Assembly: GCA_028291545.1 (NCBI GenBank)
Contig: JAQGHR010000040.1
Location: forward strand, 32,589-96,588
DNA length: 64,000 bases
Source: Planctomycetota bacterium
GTDB taxonomy: Bacteria > Planctomycetota > Planctomycetia > Isosphaerales > Isosphaeraceae
Direction of reading: 5' to 3'
The translations under genes and the position numbers were made by a program. The notes under the pieces were generated by a model. That model made no database searches. It saw only the letters and a program-made list of their open reading frames with translations, and was not told the DNA's origin. Position 1 is the first letter of the stretch. Each line of letters starts with the position of its first letter. Below are positions 7,103-15,820 of this stretch, one piece after another.

Positions 7103-9337
7103 ATGCGATTGACCTCTCTCGGGAACCGGCTGGCTCTGGCGGCGGCACTAGCGGGCGTCGCTGCGCCCGGCCTCGGCTGCCGTCGCGGACCCTATATCGA
7201 CCCGGCCAAGGTTGTCCCCCACGAGATGGGGATGACTGCCCAGGAGGACGCCGATGTGAAACAGGCGTCGTTCCTCCAGGACAACCTGTCGATGCCGCTG
7301 CCCAAGATGTCCGACCCTCGCACCACCTCGAATCCCGAGGGCGAGGAGATGTGGGAGATGACGCTCCCCGAGGCCATCAAGATCTACCTGGACAACTCCG
7401 AGGTTATCCGCGTGATCGCCCTCGGTGCCCAGGGCATCCCGGTCGGCGGCTTCGAACCGACGCCCCTGAACACCGGGGCCGGCGGCGCACTCGGCACGGG
7501 CACCCTGACGACCGTCTACGACCCGGCCGTCCAGGAGACTCAGATCGCCCAGGCGCTCTCCGTCTTCGACGCCAGCCTGTCCGCCACGATCTTCTGGAAC
7601 AAGAACGTCGCCCCGTTCAACAACGCCATCACCGCCGGCACCTTCCTCGCCGGTGCCAAGTTCCCGGTCGTCTTCACGCAAGAGTCGTCCAACGCCGCCC
7701 TGACCTTGCAGAAGAGAACCGCCACGGGTGCGACGCTATCGGCGGCCCACAACATCGTCTACAACTTCTCGAACAGCCCGACGAACGTGTTCCCGTCGGC
7801 CTATACCACGAACACCCAGTTCCGCTTCAGCCAGCCCTTGCTGGGCTCCGCCCCGAACGCCTTCAACCCGAACCCGACGCCGGCCGGGCTGGAAGCCAAT
7901 CGGGCGCCGATCGTGGTGCAGAGGCTTCAGACCGACGTCTCCGTCTGGCGGTTCAAGGCCGAAGTCATGGCCGGTATCCGGTCGGTGGAACAGCAATACT
8001 GGGCGTTGTCCCAGGCCCAGGTCCAATACTGGGCCAGCGAGACGGCCGTTGACCTGGGAGAGCAGATCCTCAGGCGAGAAGAGGCCAAGTACCTGGTCGG
8101 CAACGGTGCCCTGCCCAACGTCGCCGAGGCCGCCGAGCAGCTCGAACGGTTCCGGTTGGACTTCGTGGACAAGACGGCCAACCTGATCACGACCGAGCGG
8201 CAGCTCCGCAACATCCTCGGCATGCCGCCGACCGACAATCGCCGGATCATCCCGGTGACCGCCCCGACCGAGGCCCGGCTGGAGCCGAACTGGGAAGCCA
8301 GCCTCGCCCAGATGGTCACGTTCCAGCCCGACATCGTCCAGAATCAGCTCCTCGTCCGGGTGGCCGAGCTTCAATTGCTCATCGCTCGCAACCAGCTCTT
8401 GCCGGTCTTGAACCTGGACGCCCTGTATCAGCTCAACGGGCTCGGCCACCACCTGGACCAGGCCGAGGCCGTCATGACCGGACGCTCCATTCAGGCCATC
8501 AACCCGCTCTTGCAGGCCCAGCAGAGGGCGGCGGGCTTGAACCCGCAGCCGGGCCGCTATAGCGATTTCAACACCTGGCAAGTCGGCCTCACCTTCCAGA
8601 TGCCGCTCGGGTATCGAGGTCCGCTCGCGAACAACCGCTCGGCCCAGTATGCCCTCCTGCGGCAGCGAGCCTTCCTCCAGCAGGTCGTCCACCAGACCAG
8701 TCACTCCCTGGCCCGCTTCTTCCTGGAAGTGGACAGCAATTATAAACTGTTCAAGACCGCCGGCCGGCTCAAGGCCGCGGCCAAGCAGCGGCTCGACGCC
8801 CAGGCGGCCTTCTATGAGAACGGGACGATCACCATCGACCGTTATCTCGACGCTGTGAACCGCTGGGCCACGGCCGTCGCTCAGGAAGCGGATTTCCGAA
8901 CCCGCTACAACACGGCGATTGTCGCCCTCGAAGAGGCCAAGGGCACCCTTCTCGCCTACGACAACATCGCCCTTGCCGAAGGCCCCTGGCCCGCGAAGGC
9001 CTACACTCAGGCTCGCGACCAGCAGGCCGGCCATAACCAGCACCCGACCGGCGGGAGTGGCCCTTACCAGCCTCGCCCGATCAACGGACCGGCCCAGACT
9101 GATCCGGTCGCGCCGATGTTCCCGCCGAACGTCCCGCCCGGCAACACCCGGCCTCCGCTGCCCGCCCCCGGCGGCAACCTCGGCCCGGCCCCGATCCCCG
9201 CACCCCCGACACTGCCCGCCCTGGAGCCCAACGTCTTCGGCCGCAACTTCGCCCCGGGTCCGCGAGAGCCGGAAGTCAAACCGGCCTCCTCACCCGCACC
9301 CGCCGCAGACGAACTGCCTCCCCTTCCGGGCTCCTGA
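7103..9337 (+). CDS. TolC-family outer-membrane protein (lipoprotein) with Pro-rich tail
   Basis: 744 residues. The N-terminus is a lipoprotein signal with lipobox PGLGC (C26 as the acylated Cys). The body has the long alternating helical pattern of outer membrane efflux proteins, with two similar halves: for example the coiled-coil stretch around residues 300-370 ending in RQLRNILGMPP, and the later QQVVHQTSHSLARFFLEVDS and TRYNTAIVALEEAKGTLLAYDN. TolC proteins form trimeric channels across the outer membrane. It is longer than typical TolC (450-500), partly because of a tail of about 90 Pro/Gly-rich residues after 650. No membrane-fusion or RND/ABC partner is adjacent, so it may be an orphan channel serving pumps elsewhere. 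Confidence 0.82.
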   Translation: MRLTSLGNRLALAAALAGVAAPGLGCRRGPYIDPAKVVPHEMGMTAQEDADVKQASFLQDNLSMPLPKMSDPRTTSNPEGEEMWEMTLPEAIKIYLDNSEVIRVIALGAQGIPVGGFEPTPLNTGAGGALGTGTLTTVYDPAVQETQIAQALSVFDASLSATIFWNKNVAPFNNAITAGTFLAGAKFPVVFTQESSNAALTLQKRTATGATLSAAHNIVYNFSNSPTNVFPSAYTTNTQFRFSQPLLGSAPNAFNPNPTPAGLEANRAPIVVQRLQTDVSVWRFKAEVMAGIRSVEQQYWALSQAQVQYWASETAVDLGEQILRREEAKYLVGNGALPNVAEAAEQLERFRLDFVDKTANLITTERQLRNILGMPPTDNRRIIPVTAPTEARLEPNWEASLAQMVTFQPDIVQNQLLVRVAELQLLIARNQLLPVLNLDALYQLNGLGHHLDQAEAVMTGRSIQAINPLLQAQQRAAGLNPQPGRYSDFNTWQVGLTFQMPLGYRGPLANNRSAQYALLRQRAFLQQVVHQTSHSLARFFLEVDSNYKLFKTAGRLKAAAKQRLDAQAAFYENGTITIDRYLDAVNRWATAVAQEADFRTRYNTAIVALEEAKGTLLAYDNIALAEGPWPAKAYTQARDQQAGHNQHPTGGSGPYQPRPINGPAQTDPVAPMFPPNVPPGNTRPPLPAPGGNLGPAPIPAPPTLPALEPNVFGRNFAPGPREPEVKPASSPAPAADELPPLPGS

Positions 9338-9364
9338 CGGCGAAAAAAACGTCCGAGACAACAC

Positions 9365-9397
9365 CGGGGTCGTCCTTCGTTTCGAGGGACGACCCCG
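9365..9397. terminator. Bidirectional terminator between tolC-like gene and nucleotidyltransferase
   Basis: An 11-bp perfect stem (9365-9375 with 9387-9397) and an 11-nt loop sit between convergent genes. An A-run lies upstream at about 9343 and TTTT follows downstream, so it could work in both directions. Confidence 0.75.
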
Positions 9398-9427
9398 AGT
9401 CGTTTTGGCCCAACCGCGCCCCGCTGC

Positions 9428-10018
9428 TCAGCCCTCGGGGTCGTCGAGTATCTCCTGGAGCCGGCTCGCCAATTCCGTCGGCAGGCGTGAAAGCCAGGTC
9501 GCGTCGATCAGACCCACGTCCAAGAGGTCGGTCAGGTGCATCTGGTCTTTGCGGCGGAACGAGGTCAGCTTCATCCTTACGAGGGCGTCGAGTCTGAGAA
9601 GCTGAAACGTCCCCGTTGCCTCCGACTCAGTCACGTCGGGAGCGGGCAGGACGTGATCGGGGCGGACCTTTTCGCCCGAGAAGATGACGTGGACGGCGTC
9701 TCGGGCCTTCGCGTCGGGGCCGTCAAGAAACATGTCTGCGCTCGCCGAGTGACGATAGATGAACCCGGCCTCCGCCAGAGCGTGTGTCGCGGCCTCCAGG
9801 TCGCTTCGACGGAGGACGATGTCCACGTCTTGCGTGTTCCGCACGGCCGCCTCATCCACGCGAGCCACCCACGCGGCGACCGCATTACCACCGACCACCG
9901 CATAGGGGATGTGATGCCTCTCCAGGGCCGAGGCGGCGCGCAATAACCGTTCGCGGACTCGTTCCACCGCGCGGATCATCCTTTCCCAGGAGACCTCGCC
10001 AATCGTCACGTCGGGCAT
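9428..10018 (-). CDS. Nucleotidyltransferase-fold protein (AbiEii/DUF6036-like)
   Basis: 196 residues. YAVVGGNAVAAW (GG at 43-44) and NTQDVDIVLR (T62, D64, D66) form the GG...DxD active-site signature of the DNA polymerase beta-like nucleotidyltransferase fold. C-terminal LVRMKLTSFRRKDQMHLTDL is the RxK...D pattern seen in AbiEii-type and related proteins. Family members transfer a nucleotide to protein or RNA targets; some are toxins. No antitoxin-like gene is adjacent, so a toxin role is not supported here. The ATG at 10018 has a GGGGAG site 9 nt away; an ATG two codons earlier (10024) is only 3 nt from it. It converges on the TolC-like gene and diverges from the aldo/keto reductase. Confidence 0.7.
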   Translation of the reverse strand: MPDVTIGEVSWERMIRAVERVRERLLRAASALERHHIPYAVVGGNAVAAWVARVDEAAVRNTQDVDIVLRRSDLEAATHALAEAGFIYRHSASADMFLDGPDAKARDAVHVIFSGEKVRPDHVLPAPDVTESEATGTFQLLRLDALVRMKLTSFRRKDQMHLTDLLDVGLIDATWLSRLPTELASRLQEILDDPEG

Positions 10019-10213
10019 ACTCATGAACTCCCCAAATTGGCGTTCATCACCGATCATCCCAGATCCGAGCCCACAAGGGGAAGGAGAAGCAGGCTTCAGG
10101 AAAATCAAATCTTTGTTGACCGCACCGATCGGCACGGCGAGAATGAGTCCACTCGGCGTCCTGGGGCCGCCGTACGGAACGATGTCCTGAGCGGATCGAC
10201 GAAGGAACACCCG

Positions 10214-11425
10214 ATGAGCAATCCGTGCGGTGGAAGCGGCGGCGGCAACCGAAGGCACTTCCTCAAGGCGGCGGCCGTGACCGGAGCCGCGGCGGCGGCC
10301 CTCTCGCCCGAGGCCCTGCTGGCGGCGGATGCTTTTCCGACGATTACCCTGGGAAAGACCGGCACCAAGGTCACTCGCCTGGGGATGGGGACGAGCTGGA
10401 CCGTTCAGCCGAGCTTCGTTCAGACCGCGATCGCCGCGGGCGTGACGTACATCGACACCGCCGAGGGTTACGAAAAGGGGAACTCCGAGAAGACCATCGG
10501 CGAAGTCCTTGAGCGGACCAAGAAGCGCAAGGAGGTCTTCCTGGTCACCAAGAACTCCAGCTACCGCAACGCGAAGGGCGAACGGGCGTTGGAGGTCTTC
10601 GAAGGCCCCCTGAACAAGAGCCTGGAGAGGCTGCGGACCGATTACACCGACGCGTATTACATTCACGGAATCTCGGGCGAACAGATCCCGATGCTGTTCG
10701 ACAAGGGCGTGAAGGCGGCGTTCGAGGCGATGAAGAAGTCGGGCAAGATCAAGTTCGCCGGCCTGTCCTGCCACGACAAGGGCCTGGTCCAGGTCGTCGA
10801 GGCCGCCGCCGAATGCGGATGGCTCGACCAGATCATGATCCAGTTCAACTATCGCACGATGGACATCGACAGCGTCAAGCGTGCGGTGGACATGGCGTCC
10901 AAGGCGAAGCTGGGCCTCGTCGCGATGAAGACCCAGGGTGGCGCCGGCTCGTTCCAGGAGAAGAGCGACTCGCCCAGGTTCAAGGAGTTCGTCCAGAAGG
11001 GGTTCAAGAAGGAGCAGGCCGCGATCAAATCGGTCTTCGCCGACGAGCGATTCCACGTCGTCGTCAGCGAGATGACGAATCGCGACATGCTCCGCGACAA
11101 CATGGCTGCCACGCGGGAGCCTCTGGACAAGAAGGCTGCGCTGCTGCTGGAAGAGCACAAGCAGAAGACGGCCCACCTCTACTGCCACGGCTGCGGCCAC
11201 CTCTGCGAGACGGCCGCCAAGGGCGTGCCGGTCGCCACCGTGCTGCGATACCTGCGTTACTATTCCGTCTACGGCAAGCGGGCCGAGGCCCGCGCGCTCT
11301 ACCAGGCGCTGCCGGCCGAAGCCCGCGACCTCGCCGCCGCCGATCTGGCCGCCGCCGAGAAAGCTTGCCCGCACGGCCTGCCGGTGGTGGAATTGATCGG
11401 TCGAGCCGATCGATACATGAGTTGA
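10214..11425 (+). CDS. Tat-exported aldo/keto reductase with C-terminal Cys cluster
   Basis: 403 residues. A twin-arginine signal (NRRHFLK then an Ala-rich stretch to about residue 39) predicts export in a folded state. The aldo/keto reductase barrel follows: YIDTAEGYEKG carries the catalytic Asp and Tyr, VTKNS the Lys, and YYIHG the His. The C-terminal part has YCHGCGHLCE plus a later ACPHGLP, a CxxCxxxC...CP arrangement typical of an iron-sulphur binding domain in a ferredoxin-like subset of this family. Export through Tat fits a cofactor-loaded enzyme. The start at 10214 was chosen because it places the RR motif near the N-terminus; the frame is open to 10037 but the extension is not signal-like. 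Substrate unknown. Confidence 0.85.
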   Translation: MSNPCGGSGGGNRRHFLKAAAVTGAAAAALSPEALLAADAFPTITLGKTGTKVTRLGMGTSWTVQPSFVQTAIAAGVTYIDTAEGYEKGNSEKTIGEVLERTKKRKEVFLVTKNSSYRNAKGERALEVFEGPLNKSLERLRTDYTDAYYIHGISGEQIPMLFDKGVKAAFEAMKKSGKIKFAGLSCHDKGLVQVVEAAAECGWLDQIMIQFNYRTMDIDSVKRAVDMASKAKLGLVAMKTQGGAGSFQEKSDSPRFKEFVQKGFKKEQAAIKSVFADERFHVVVSEMTNRDMLRDNMAATREPLDKKAALLLEEHKQKTAHLYCHGCGHLCETAAKGVPVATVLRYLRYYSVYGKRAEARALYQALPAEARDLAAADLAAAEKACPHGLPVVELIGRADRYMS

Positions 11426-11444
11426 GTACAGACGACTAACAGAC

Positions 11445-11488
11445 GACCACGGCTGATTCCGTCGCCTTCGACGGAATCAGCCGTGGTC
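11445..11488. terminator. Long perfect hairpin at convergent 3' ends
   Basis: A perfect 20-bp stem (11445-11464 with 11469-11488) and 4-nt CCTT loop lie between the aldo/keto reductase stop and yacG. The right arm overlaps the last codons and stop of yacG (stop at 11477-11479), so coding sequence and terminator share bases. Likely acts as a bidirectional terminator. Confidence 0.75.
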
Positions 11489-11677
11489 TTCTGCGTCGTC
11501 CGCGTTTAGCTCGTCCTCTTTCGGTTCCTCGGCGCCGGGGATCGCGTAATTTCCGTCGATCCACCGGCCCAGATCGATGAGCTTGCATCGATCGGAGCAG
11601 AACGGGAAGCCGGGCCAGGCGTCGATCGTCGCCGTCTCGAAGTTCTTACCGCAGATGGGGCAGCGCGCCCGGATCAT
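11477..11677 (-). CDS. yacG: DNA gyrase inhibitor YacG
   Basis: 66 residues, the usual size of YacG. It has the four-Cys zinc site: C6-x-x-C9 (CPIC) and C27-x3-C31 (FCSDRC), followed by the family's [18 protein letters not shown]. coli YacG binds GyrB and blocks DNA binding by gyrase. The acidic C-terminal tail is also typical. Its ATG at 11677 overlaps the stop of the upstream FmdB-type gene by 4 bp, indicating coupled translation. Its 3' end is embedded in the terminator hairpin at 11445-11488. Confidence 0.9.
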   Translation of the reverse strand: MIRARCPICGKNFETATIDAWPGFPFCSDRCKLIDLGRWIDGNYAIPGAEEPKEDELNADDAEDHG

Positions 11678-11994
11678 GAGGAAGTGGTCCCGTTGCTAGA
11701 CGCAGGTTTCGGGCTCGATCCCGAGTCGGATTTCGCGGGCGTTGACGACGACTCGGAGGCCTTGGGCGCCTCAGGAGGTTTGTCGGCCTTGGCGGCCGTC
11801 TTGTACGACTCGCTGCGATAATCGGTCTGGTAGAAGCCCGAGCCCTTGAAGAGGATCGCGGCCCCTGCACCGATCTTGCGCCGGAGCGTTTCCTTGGAAC
11901 AGGCGGGGCAGAGCGTCTGCGAGTCGGCCTTGATCGACTCGAAGGCCTCGAATTCGTGGTGGCAGGAATCGCAGATATAATCGTACGTGGGCAT
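11674..11994 (-). CDS. FmdB-family zinc ribbon protein
   Basis: 106 residues. It begins [16 protein letters not shown], with C8/C11 and then C29/C32 (CPAC) forming the zinc ribbon of the FmdB/CxxC_CXXC_SSSS family. The second half is a low-complexity Lys/Pro/Ser tail, as is common in the family. Function is unsettled: FmdB was proposed as a regulator of formamidase/amidase genes, but most copies sit near housekeeping genes as here. The ATG at 11994 is preferred to a TTG one codon upstream. It lies 24 bp after grpE and overlaps yacG by 4 bp, so dnaJ-grpE-fmdB-yacG form a likely minus-strand operon. Confidence 0.85.
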   Translation of the reverse strand: MPTYDYICDSCHHEFEAFESIKADSQTLCPACSKETLRRKIGAGAAILFKGSGFYQTDYRSESYKTAAKADKPPEAPKASESSSTPAKSDSGSSPKPASSNGTTSS

Positions 11995-12018
11995 CAATGG
12001 ACCTCAATCCAAGTTCGA

Positions 12019-12561
12019 TCATTCGGCGGGGGCGATCGAGACGGCGACTTTTGTCGGCCGCAACACCCGATCCTTCAAACGATAGCCTTTGCCAAGCTCG
12101 GCCACGACGGTTCCGGCGGGATGTTCGGCCGAGGGCTGCTGCACGAGTGCTTCATGGTGATTCGGGTCGAAGGACTGGCCGATCGCCGAGATCGGTTCGA
12201 TCCCATGCTTGGCCAGTGCGGACAGGAGCTGCCGGTGAACAAGGTCCAGGCCGTCCACGATGACGGAGGCCCCCGAGCCCCGCGCGGCTTCCATCGCGCG
12301 CTCGAAGTTGTCGAGCACAGCTAGCAAGTCCAGCCCCAAATTGCCGACGGCGTACGCCTGGTTCTGGTCGGCCTGGGCTTTGGAACGCTTCTGATAGTTC
12401 GCAAACTCGGCACGAGCACGCTGGAGCTGATCGAGGTAATCGTCTCGTTGCCTGGTCACCTCTCCCAGTTCGTCGGGACTCGGCGGGGTCTGAACTCCGG
12501 GACCGTTGCCGTCCTGCGGCTTGGCTTGATCGCTCATGGTCGCATCCTCATCATCGCTCAT
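12019..12561 (-). CDS. grpE: Nucleotide exchange factor GrpE
   Basis: 180 residues. The N-terminal half is a long coiled coil (about 30-80, with RDDYLDQLQRARAEFANYQKR). The C-terminal beta-domain carries NFERAMEAA, GLDLVHRQLLSALAKHGIEPI, FDPNHHEALVQQP and GYRLKDRVLRPTKVAVS, all GrpE signatures. GrpE releases ADP from DnaK to restart its cycle. The ATG is 3 bp past the dnaJ stop, so the two are co-transcribed and probably coupled. No dnaK and no CIRCE element are in the vicinity. Confidence 0.95.
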   Translation of the reverse strand: MSDDEDATMSDQAKPQDGNGPGVQTPPSPDELGEVTRQRDDYLDQLQRARAEFANYQKRSKAQADQNQAYAVGNLGLDLLAVLDNFERAMEAARGSGASVIVDGLDLVHRQLLSALAKHGIEPISAIGQSFDPNHHEALVQQPSAEHPAGTVVAELGKGYRLKDRVLRPTKVAVSIAPAE

Positions 12562-12564
12562 GGG

Positions 12565-13713
12565 TCATCCCGCCACATGCGGGGAGGCATCGTCGGGTTC
12601 CGTGAAGAAGTCTCGCAGTTTTTCGAGGAATCCCCTGCGGCGAGGAGAAACGTCCTCGTGCTCAATCTCGGCCAGCTCGCGGAGCAACTCCTCCTGTCGA
12701 GGCGAGAGGCGATGCGGGGTCTCGACGACCACCTCGACGAGTTCATCGCCCCGTCCCCGGCCGTTGACGTCCGGCATGCCACGACCCTTGAGCTTCAGAA
12801 CCTCGCCGCTCTGCGTCCCCTTGGGAATCGTCAAGTGGCCGGGGCCATCCAGCGTCGGGACCTCAATCTCGCTACCGAGTGCAGCCTGGGGGAAGCTGAT
12901 CGGGACGCGGCAGAAGAGGTCGTTACCCGCCCGCTCGAAAAACGGATGCTTTCGCACCTGGATCTGGACGCGAAGGTTGCCCCGAGGGGCCCCCGGGTCA
13001 CCCGGCTCGCCCTCGTTTCGTCGCAGGAGCTGCGTCCCATTATCCACACCCGGCGGGATGTTGATCGTGACGGTCGCTCGCGAGGCAACTTTTCCACCCC
13101 CCCGACAGGTCGGACACGGGTCTGCAATTCGTGTACCCTCACCGCCGCACGCGGGGCAGACGGTCGCGACCTGGAAGAAGCCTCGGGATTGAACCACCTG
13201 GCCCTGCCCACGGCAGTAGTCGCAAGTCGTTGCGACAGTTCCTTTTCTGGCACCCGATCCTTTGCAGTCAACGCAGACCTCGTTGCGGTTCATCTCAATC
13301 GTCTTGGTCGCCCCCCGCGCCGCCTCGACGAGGTCGATCTCGATCCTCGCCAGAATGTCCTGACCCGGCCGGGGGCCTCGCCTCCGCTGTCCAAACATGT
13401 CGCCAAAAAGGCCCCCGCCGAAGATGTCGGAGAAGGCCGACATGATGTCCTCGGCGTTGCGGAAATTGTGGACTCCTGCACCCTCCAGCCCCGCGTGTCC
13501 GTAGCGGTCATACCGGGCGCGCTTCTCCTGGTCGGAGAGGATCTCATACGCCTCGGCGGCCTCTTTGAAACGGACCTCGGCGGAGTCGTCACCCGGGTTC
13601 TTATCCGGATGAAACTTCAGGGCCATCTGTCGATAGCTTTTCTTGATCTCCTCGGGCGAAGCCTCTCTCTTGAGGCCGAGCACCTCGTAATAATCGCGCT
13701 TGGTCATCGCCAT
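12565..13713 (-). CDS. dnaJ: Chaperone protein DnaJ (type I)
   Basis: 382 residues with complete type I layout: J domain (about 4-70) with HPD at 35-37; a Gly/Phe region; four CxxCxGxG-type zinc repeats ([32 protein letters not shown]) around residues 150-215; then the client-binding beta domains. DnaJ delivers unfolded clients to DnaK and stimulates its ATPase. Start choice: ATG at 13713 gives [13 protein letters not shown]; the ATG at 13707 is equally possible and no strong ribosome site decides. It is first in the dnaJ-grpE-fmdB-yacG run. Confidence 0.95.
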   Translation of the reverse strand: MAMTKRDYYEVLGLKREASPEEIKKSYRQMALKFHPDKNPGDDSAEVRFKEAAEAYEILSDQEKRARYDRYGHAGLEGAGVHNFRNAEDIMSAFSDIFGGGLFGDMFGQRRRGPRPGQDILARIEIDLVEAARGATKTIEMNRNEVCVDCKGSGARKGTVATTCDYCRGQGQVVQSRGFFQVATVCPACGGEGTRIADPCPTCRGGGKVASRATVTINIPPGVDNGTQLLRRNEGEPGDPGAPRGNLRVQIQVRKHPFFERAGNDLFCRVPISFPQAALGSEIEVPTLDGPGHLTIPKGTQSGEVLKLKGRGMPDVNGRGRGDELVEVVVETPHRLSPRQEELLRELAEIEHEDVSPRRRGFLEKLRDFFTEPDDASPHVAG

Positions 13714-13847
13714 CGGCAATGGGTCTCGAATCGGATCATGGGGACTGTCTCGGGCGGTGTCAGCGAGCCTGACTATCCTATCATAGTCGTGACGCCGTCG
13801 CGATCGTACCCCTTCGGCCCCCTTCGGAGGCGAGGAAGGGGCGTTCC

Positions 13848-14234
13848 CTACTCTGTGGCGAACTTGTTTAGCTTCGGCTTGGCCTCGTCGGTGTAAAAGG
13901 CCGTAATGACGTGCTTGCGGATGACGCCTCGCCAGGTGTACGTCGCCTTCCTCATGCCGTCTTCCTTGACGAGGGGGCCGTCGGGCGACTTCCCGAGAAT
14001 CTTTTCCGCTTCCTCCTTGGTTGGCAACTCGGCAACGACCGCATTGGAGTCGCTCGTTTCCTCGGGGAGCCTCTTCTTCAGGGCCGTGGCGGCGGCGTTG
14101 AAGCCTCGGTTGGCCATCGTCTCGACGATCGCGGTCGTCCCGAACACCACCAGGAGAACCAGGCCGACGACGTTCCTTGCGGGCGAAACCTTGGCCTTGG
14201 CTTTGTTCGCGCCGGTCCCGTCGGTTGTCGTCAT
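13848..14234 (-). CDS. Small single-pass membrane protein, unknown
   Basis: 128 residues, not recognised. A basic Lys/Ala N-terminus is followed by one hydrophobic helix (about 22-40, [18 protein letters not shown]). A soluble 85-residue C-terminal part then includes [16 protein letters not shown] and [21 protein letters not shown]. The latter resembles the small beta-strand repeat in planctomycete lipoproteins that read as signal-like or SmpA/BamE-like folds, but this is only a visual impression. It lies 134 bp upstream of dnaJ on the same strand; a link to chaperone function is not established. Confidence 0.6.
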   Translation of the reverse strand: MTTTDGTGANKAKAKVSPARNVVGLVLLVVFGTTAIVETMANRGFNAAATALKKRLPEETSDSNAVVAELPTKEEAEKILGKSPDGPLVKEDGMRKATYTWRGVIRKHVITAFYTDEAKPKLNKFATE

Positions 14235-14486
14235 CGCGGCACCTCACCAGGGAAGGATGGGCTCGGGATCGCGATGTCTGCCGGATCGTCGCGACCGGGT
14301 AGAATCGGTCCATCAGCATATCCGCGCCAACGGCGAAGTCTCGCGGGAAAACGGAGAAATCGGCAAAGAGATCAGGATCAGCCCAAATTCCGGTATTGCC
14401 AAATAATTCCTGATCTGCGACCGATGATGAGCCAAGCATTACCGGTGTAAGAATTCCAATCGGCGATCCCAGGCCGGGGACGACGA

Positions 14487-15794
14487 ATGAGTCTCTCCAG
14501 CAATCCAACGTCCGACGACGACCTGCTCCTCCCCCAGGGGCGTCATCGCCGCGTGGACACGCCTTCGGCGCATCGCCGTTGCGAGTTGGATGCCCTTCGC
14601 GTGGTGGCGATGATCGCCGTGGTCGGGCTCCATGCCTCGGCGGCCTACCTTACCGTTCACATCCCCGGATTGTTGTGGGTCGTGCGTGAACCTGCGGGCT
14701 CCGCCGTCGTCGAGCAGTTCGCCTGGTGGGCCTACGGGGCGACCATGCCCGCATTTTTCGCCCTCGCGGGTTTCGCCGCCACCGCCGTCTACGACGCGAA
14801 GGGTGCGCGCGGGTTCGTTGTCGACCGGATCCGCCGCATCGGCCTACCATTCCTCGCCGCGATCCCCGCCGTGCTTGTGCCGACGTCGTTCATCTGGTTG
14901 TACGGGTTTCTGATCTCCGGCCGCTGCTCATTCGGGGAATCCATGAGTTGGGCCTTCGCGGACCCCGAAATCCGTGCCAACCGATACGGACCCGCGCATC
15001 TCTGGTTTCTCGAATATCTGTTGGGGATGCTCGTAGTTTACGTACTGATCCGCTGGCGATCGGGGTCTCGTTTGCCCGTGGTCGATCACGGAATGAGCCG
15101 CTTCACGTCGCCCTGGGCCCCATTGATCCTGACGATTCCGACCACCTTCCTGCTCTGGGCGGGGCATTGGTTCAATGGATTGGATCCAATCCTCGACCTG
15201 AGGAACTCGTTCGTCATCAACCCGTTGAGGTGGATGCACCACGGCCTGTTCTTCCTGGCGGGCGTGGGCTGGTATCGCGGCAGAGACCGGCTGACTCGGC
15301 TCACGAGCGGATGGATTCCGTGGGTGTTGCTCGCGAGCTCCGCGCTGGCGCTCACAGTCCGCTCGACCTTCCTGCCTCGCGATTTCGCAAGTTCGCTCTC
15401 GGGGGTTTCGGCCTGGCTTTCCACGGGATCGGCGGCAATCTTCGGATGGTTCACGCTTTACGGGCTCCTCGGGGTCTGCGGGCAGTTTGGCAAACGAGGC
15501 GGATCGACCGTAAAATATCTGTCAGACTCGTCGTACTGGGTGTACCTGGTCCATTTCCCGATCGTCGGTCTGATACAGGCGAACCTGTTCCTTTTCCCGA
15601 TCCCGAACCCGGTCAAGTTCGCCCTCGCTCTCGGCGCCGGGATGGGCTGGAGCCTGCTGACGTACGAGGTTCTCGTCCGGAGGACATGGGTTGGCCGATG
15701 GCTTCAGGGCAGCAAGCCGCGCCTCGCGACCGTTCCCCGACCCGCGGTCTTCGACCATGCCCCGACGGCGTCGCCCTCGATCCATGCAACCTGA
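14487..15794 (+). CDS. Acyltransferase family 3 membrane protein
   Basis: 435 residues with about ten hydrophobic helices. The N-terminal [19 protein letters not shown] is the acyltransferase-3 signature (family R/H motif: R38-region and H of GLHAS). [15 protein letters not shown] near the end is the typical closing motif. AcylT3 proteins such as OafA and MdoC move acetyl or succinyl groups onto periplasmic glycans. Which glycan is modified here is unknown. It starts a plus-strand pair with the metallopeptidase gene 26 bp downstream, but the two have no obvious shared role. Divergent from the small membrane protein at 13848-14234. Confidence 0.87.
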   Translation: MSLSSNPTSDDDLLLPQGRHRRVDTPSAHRRCELDALRVVAMIAVVGLHASAAYLTVHIPGLLWVVREPAGSAVVEQFAWWAYGATMPAFFALAGFAATAVYDAKGARGFVVDRIRRIGLPFLAAIPAVLVPTSFIWLYGFLISGRCSFGESMSWAFADPEIRANRYGPAHLWFLEYLLGMLVVYVLIRWRSGSRLPVVDHGMSRFTSPWAPLILTIPTTFLLWAGHWFNGLDPILDLRNSFVINPLRWMHHGLFFLAGVGWYRGRDRLTRLTSGWIPWVLLASSALALTVRSTFLPRDFASSLSGVSAWLSTGSAAIFGWFTLYGLLGVCGQFGKRGGSTVKYLSDSSYWVYLVHFPIVGLIQANLFLFPIPNPVKFALALGAGMGWSLLTYEVLVRRTWVGRWLQGSKPRLATVPRPAVFDHAPTASPSIHAT

Positions 15795-15820
15795 TCGCCG
15801 ATGCGCAGCAGGAGGTCGAG

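Noticed and set aside
10019..11374. N-terminal extension of the nucleotidyltransferase frame across the aldo/keto reductase gene.
   Set aside because: The frame is open only because of GC bias; conserved nucleotidyltransferase sequence begins at 10018 with its own ribosome site.
13771..13788. GACTAT/ATAGTC 6-bp palindrome upstream of dnaJ.
   Set aside because: Too short and without a recognised motif to call a regulatory site.
12448..13896. A 482-residue plus-strand ORF opposite dnaJ.
   Set aside because: DnaJ is unambiguous on the other strand and the opposing frame shows no family character.
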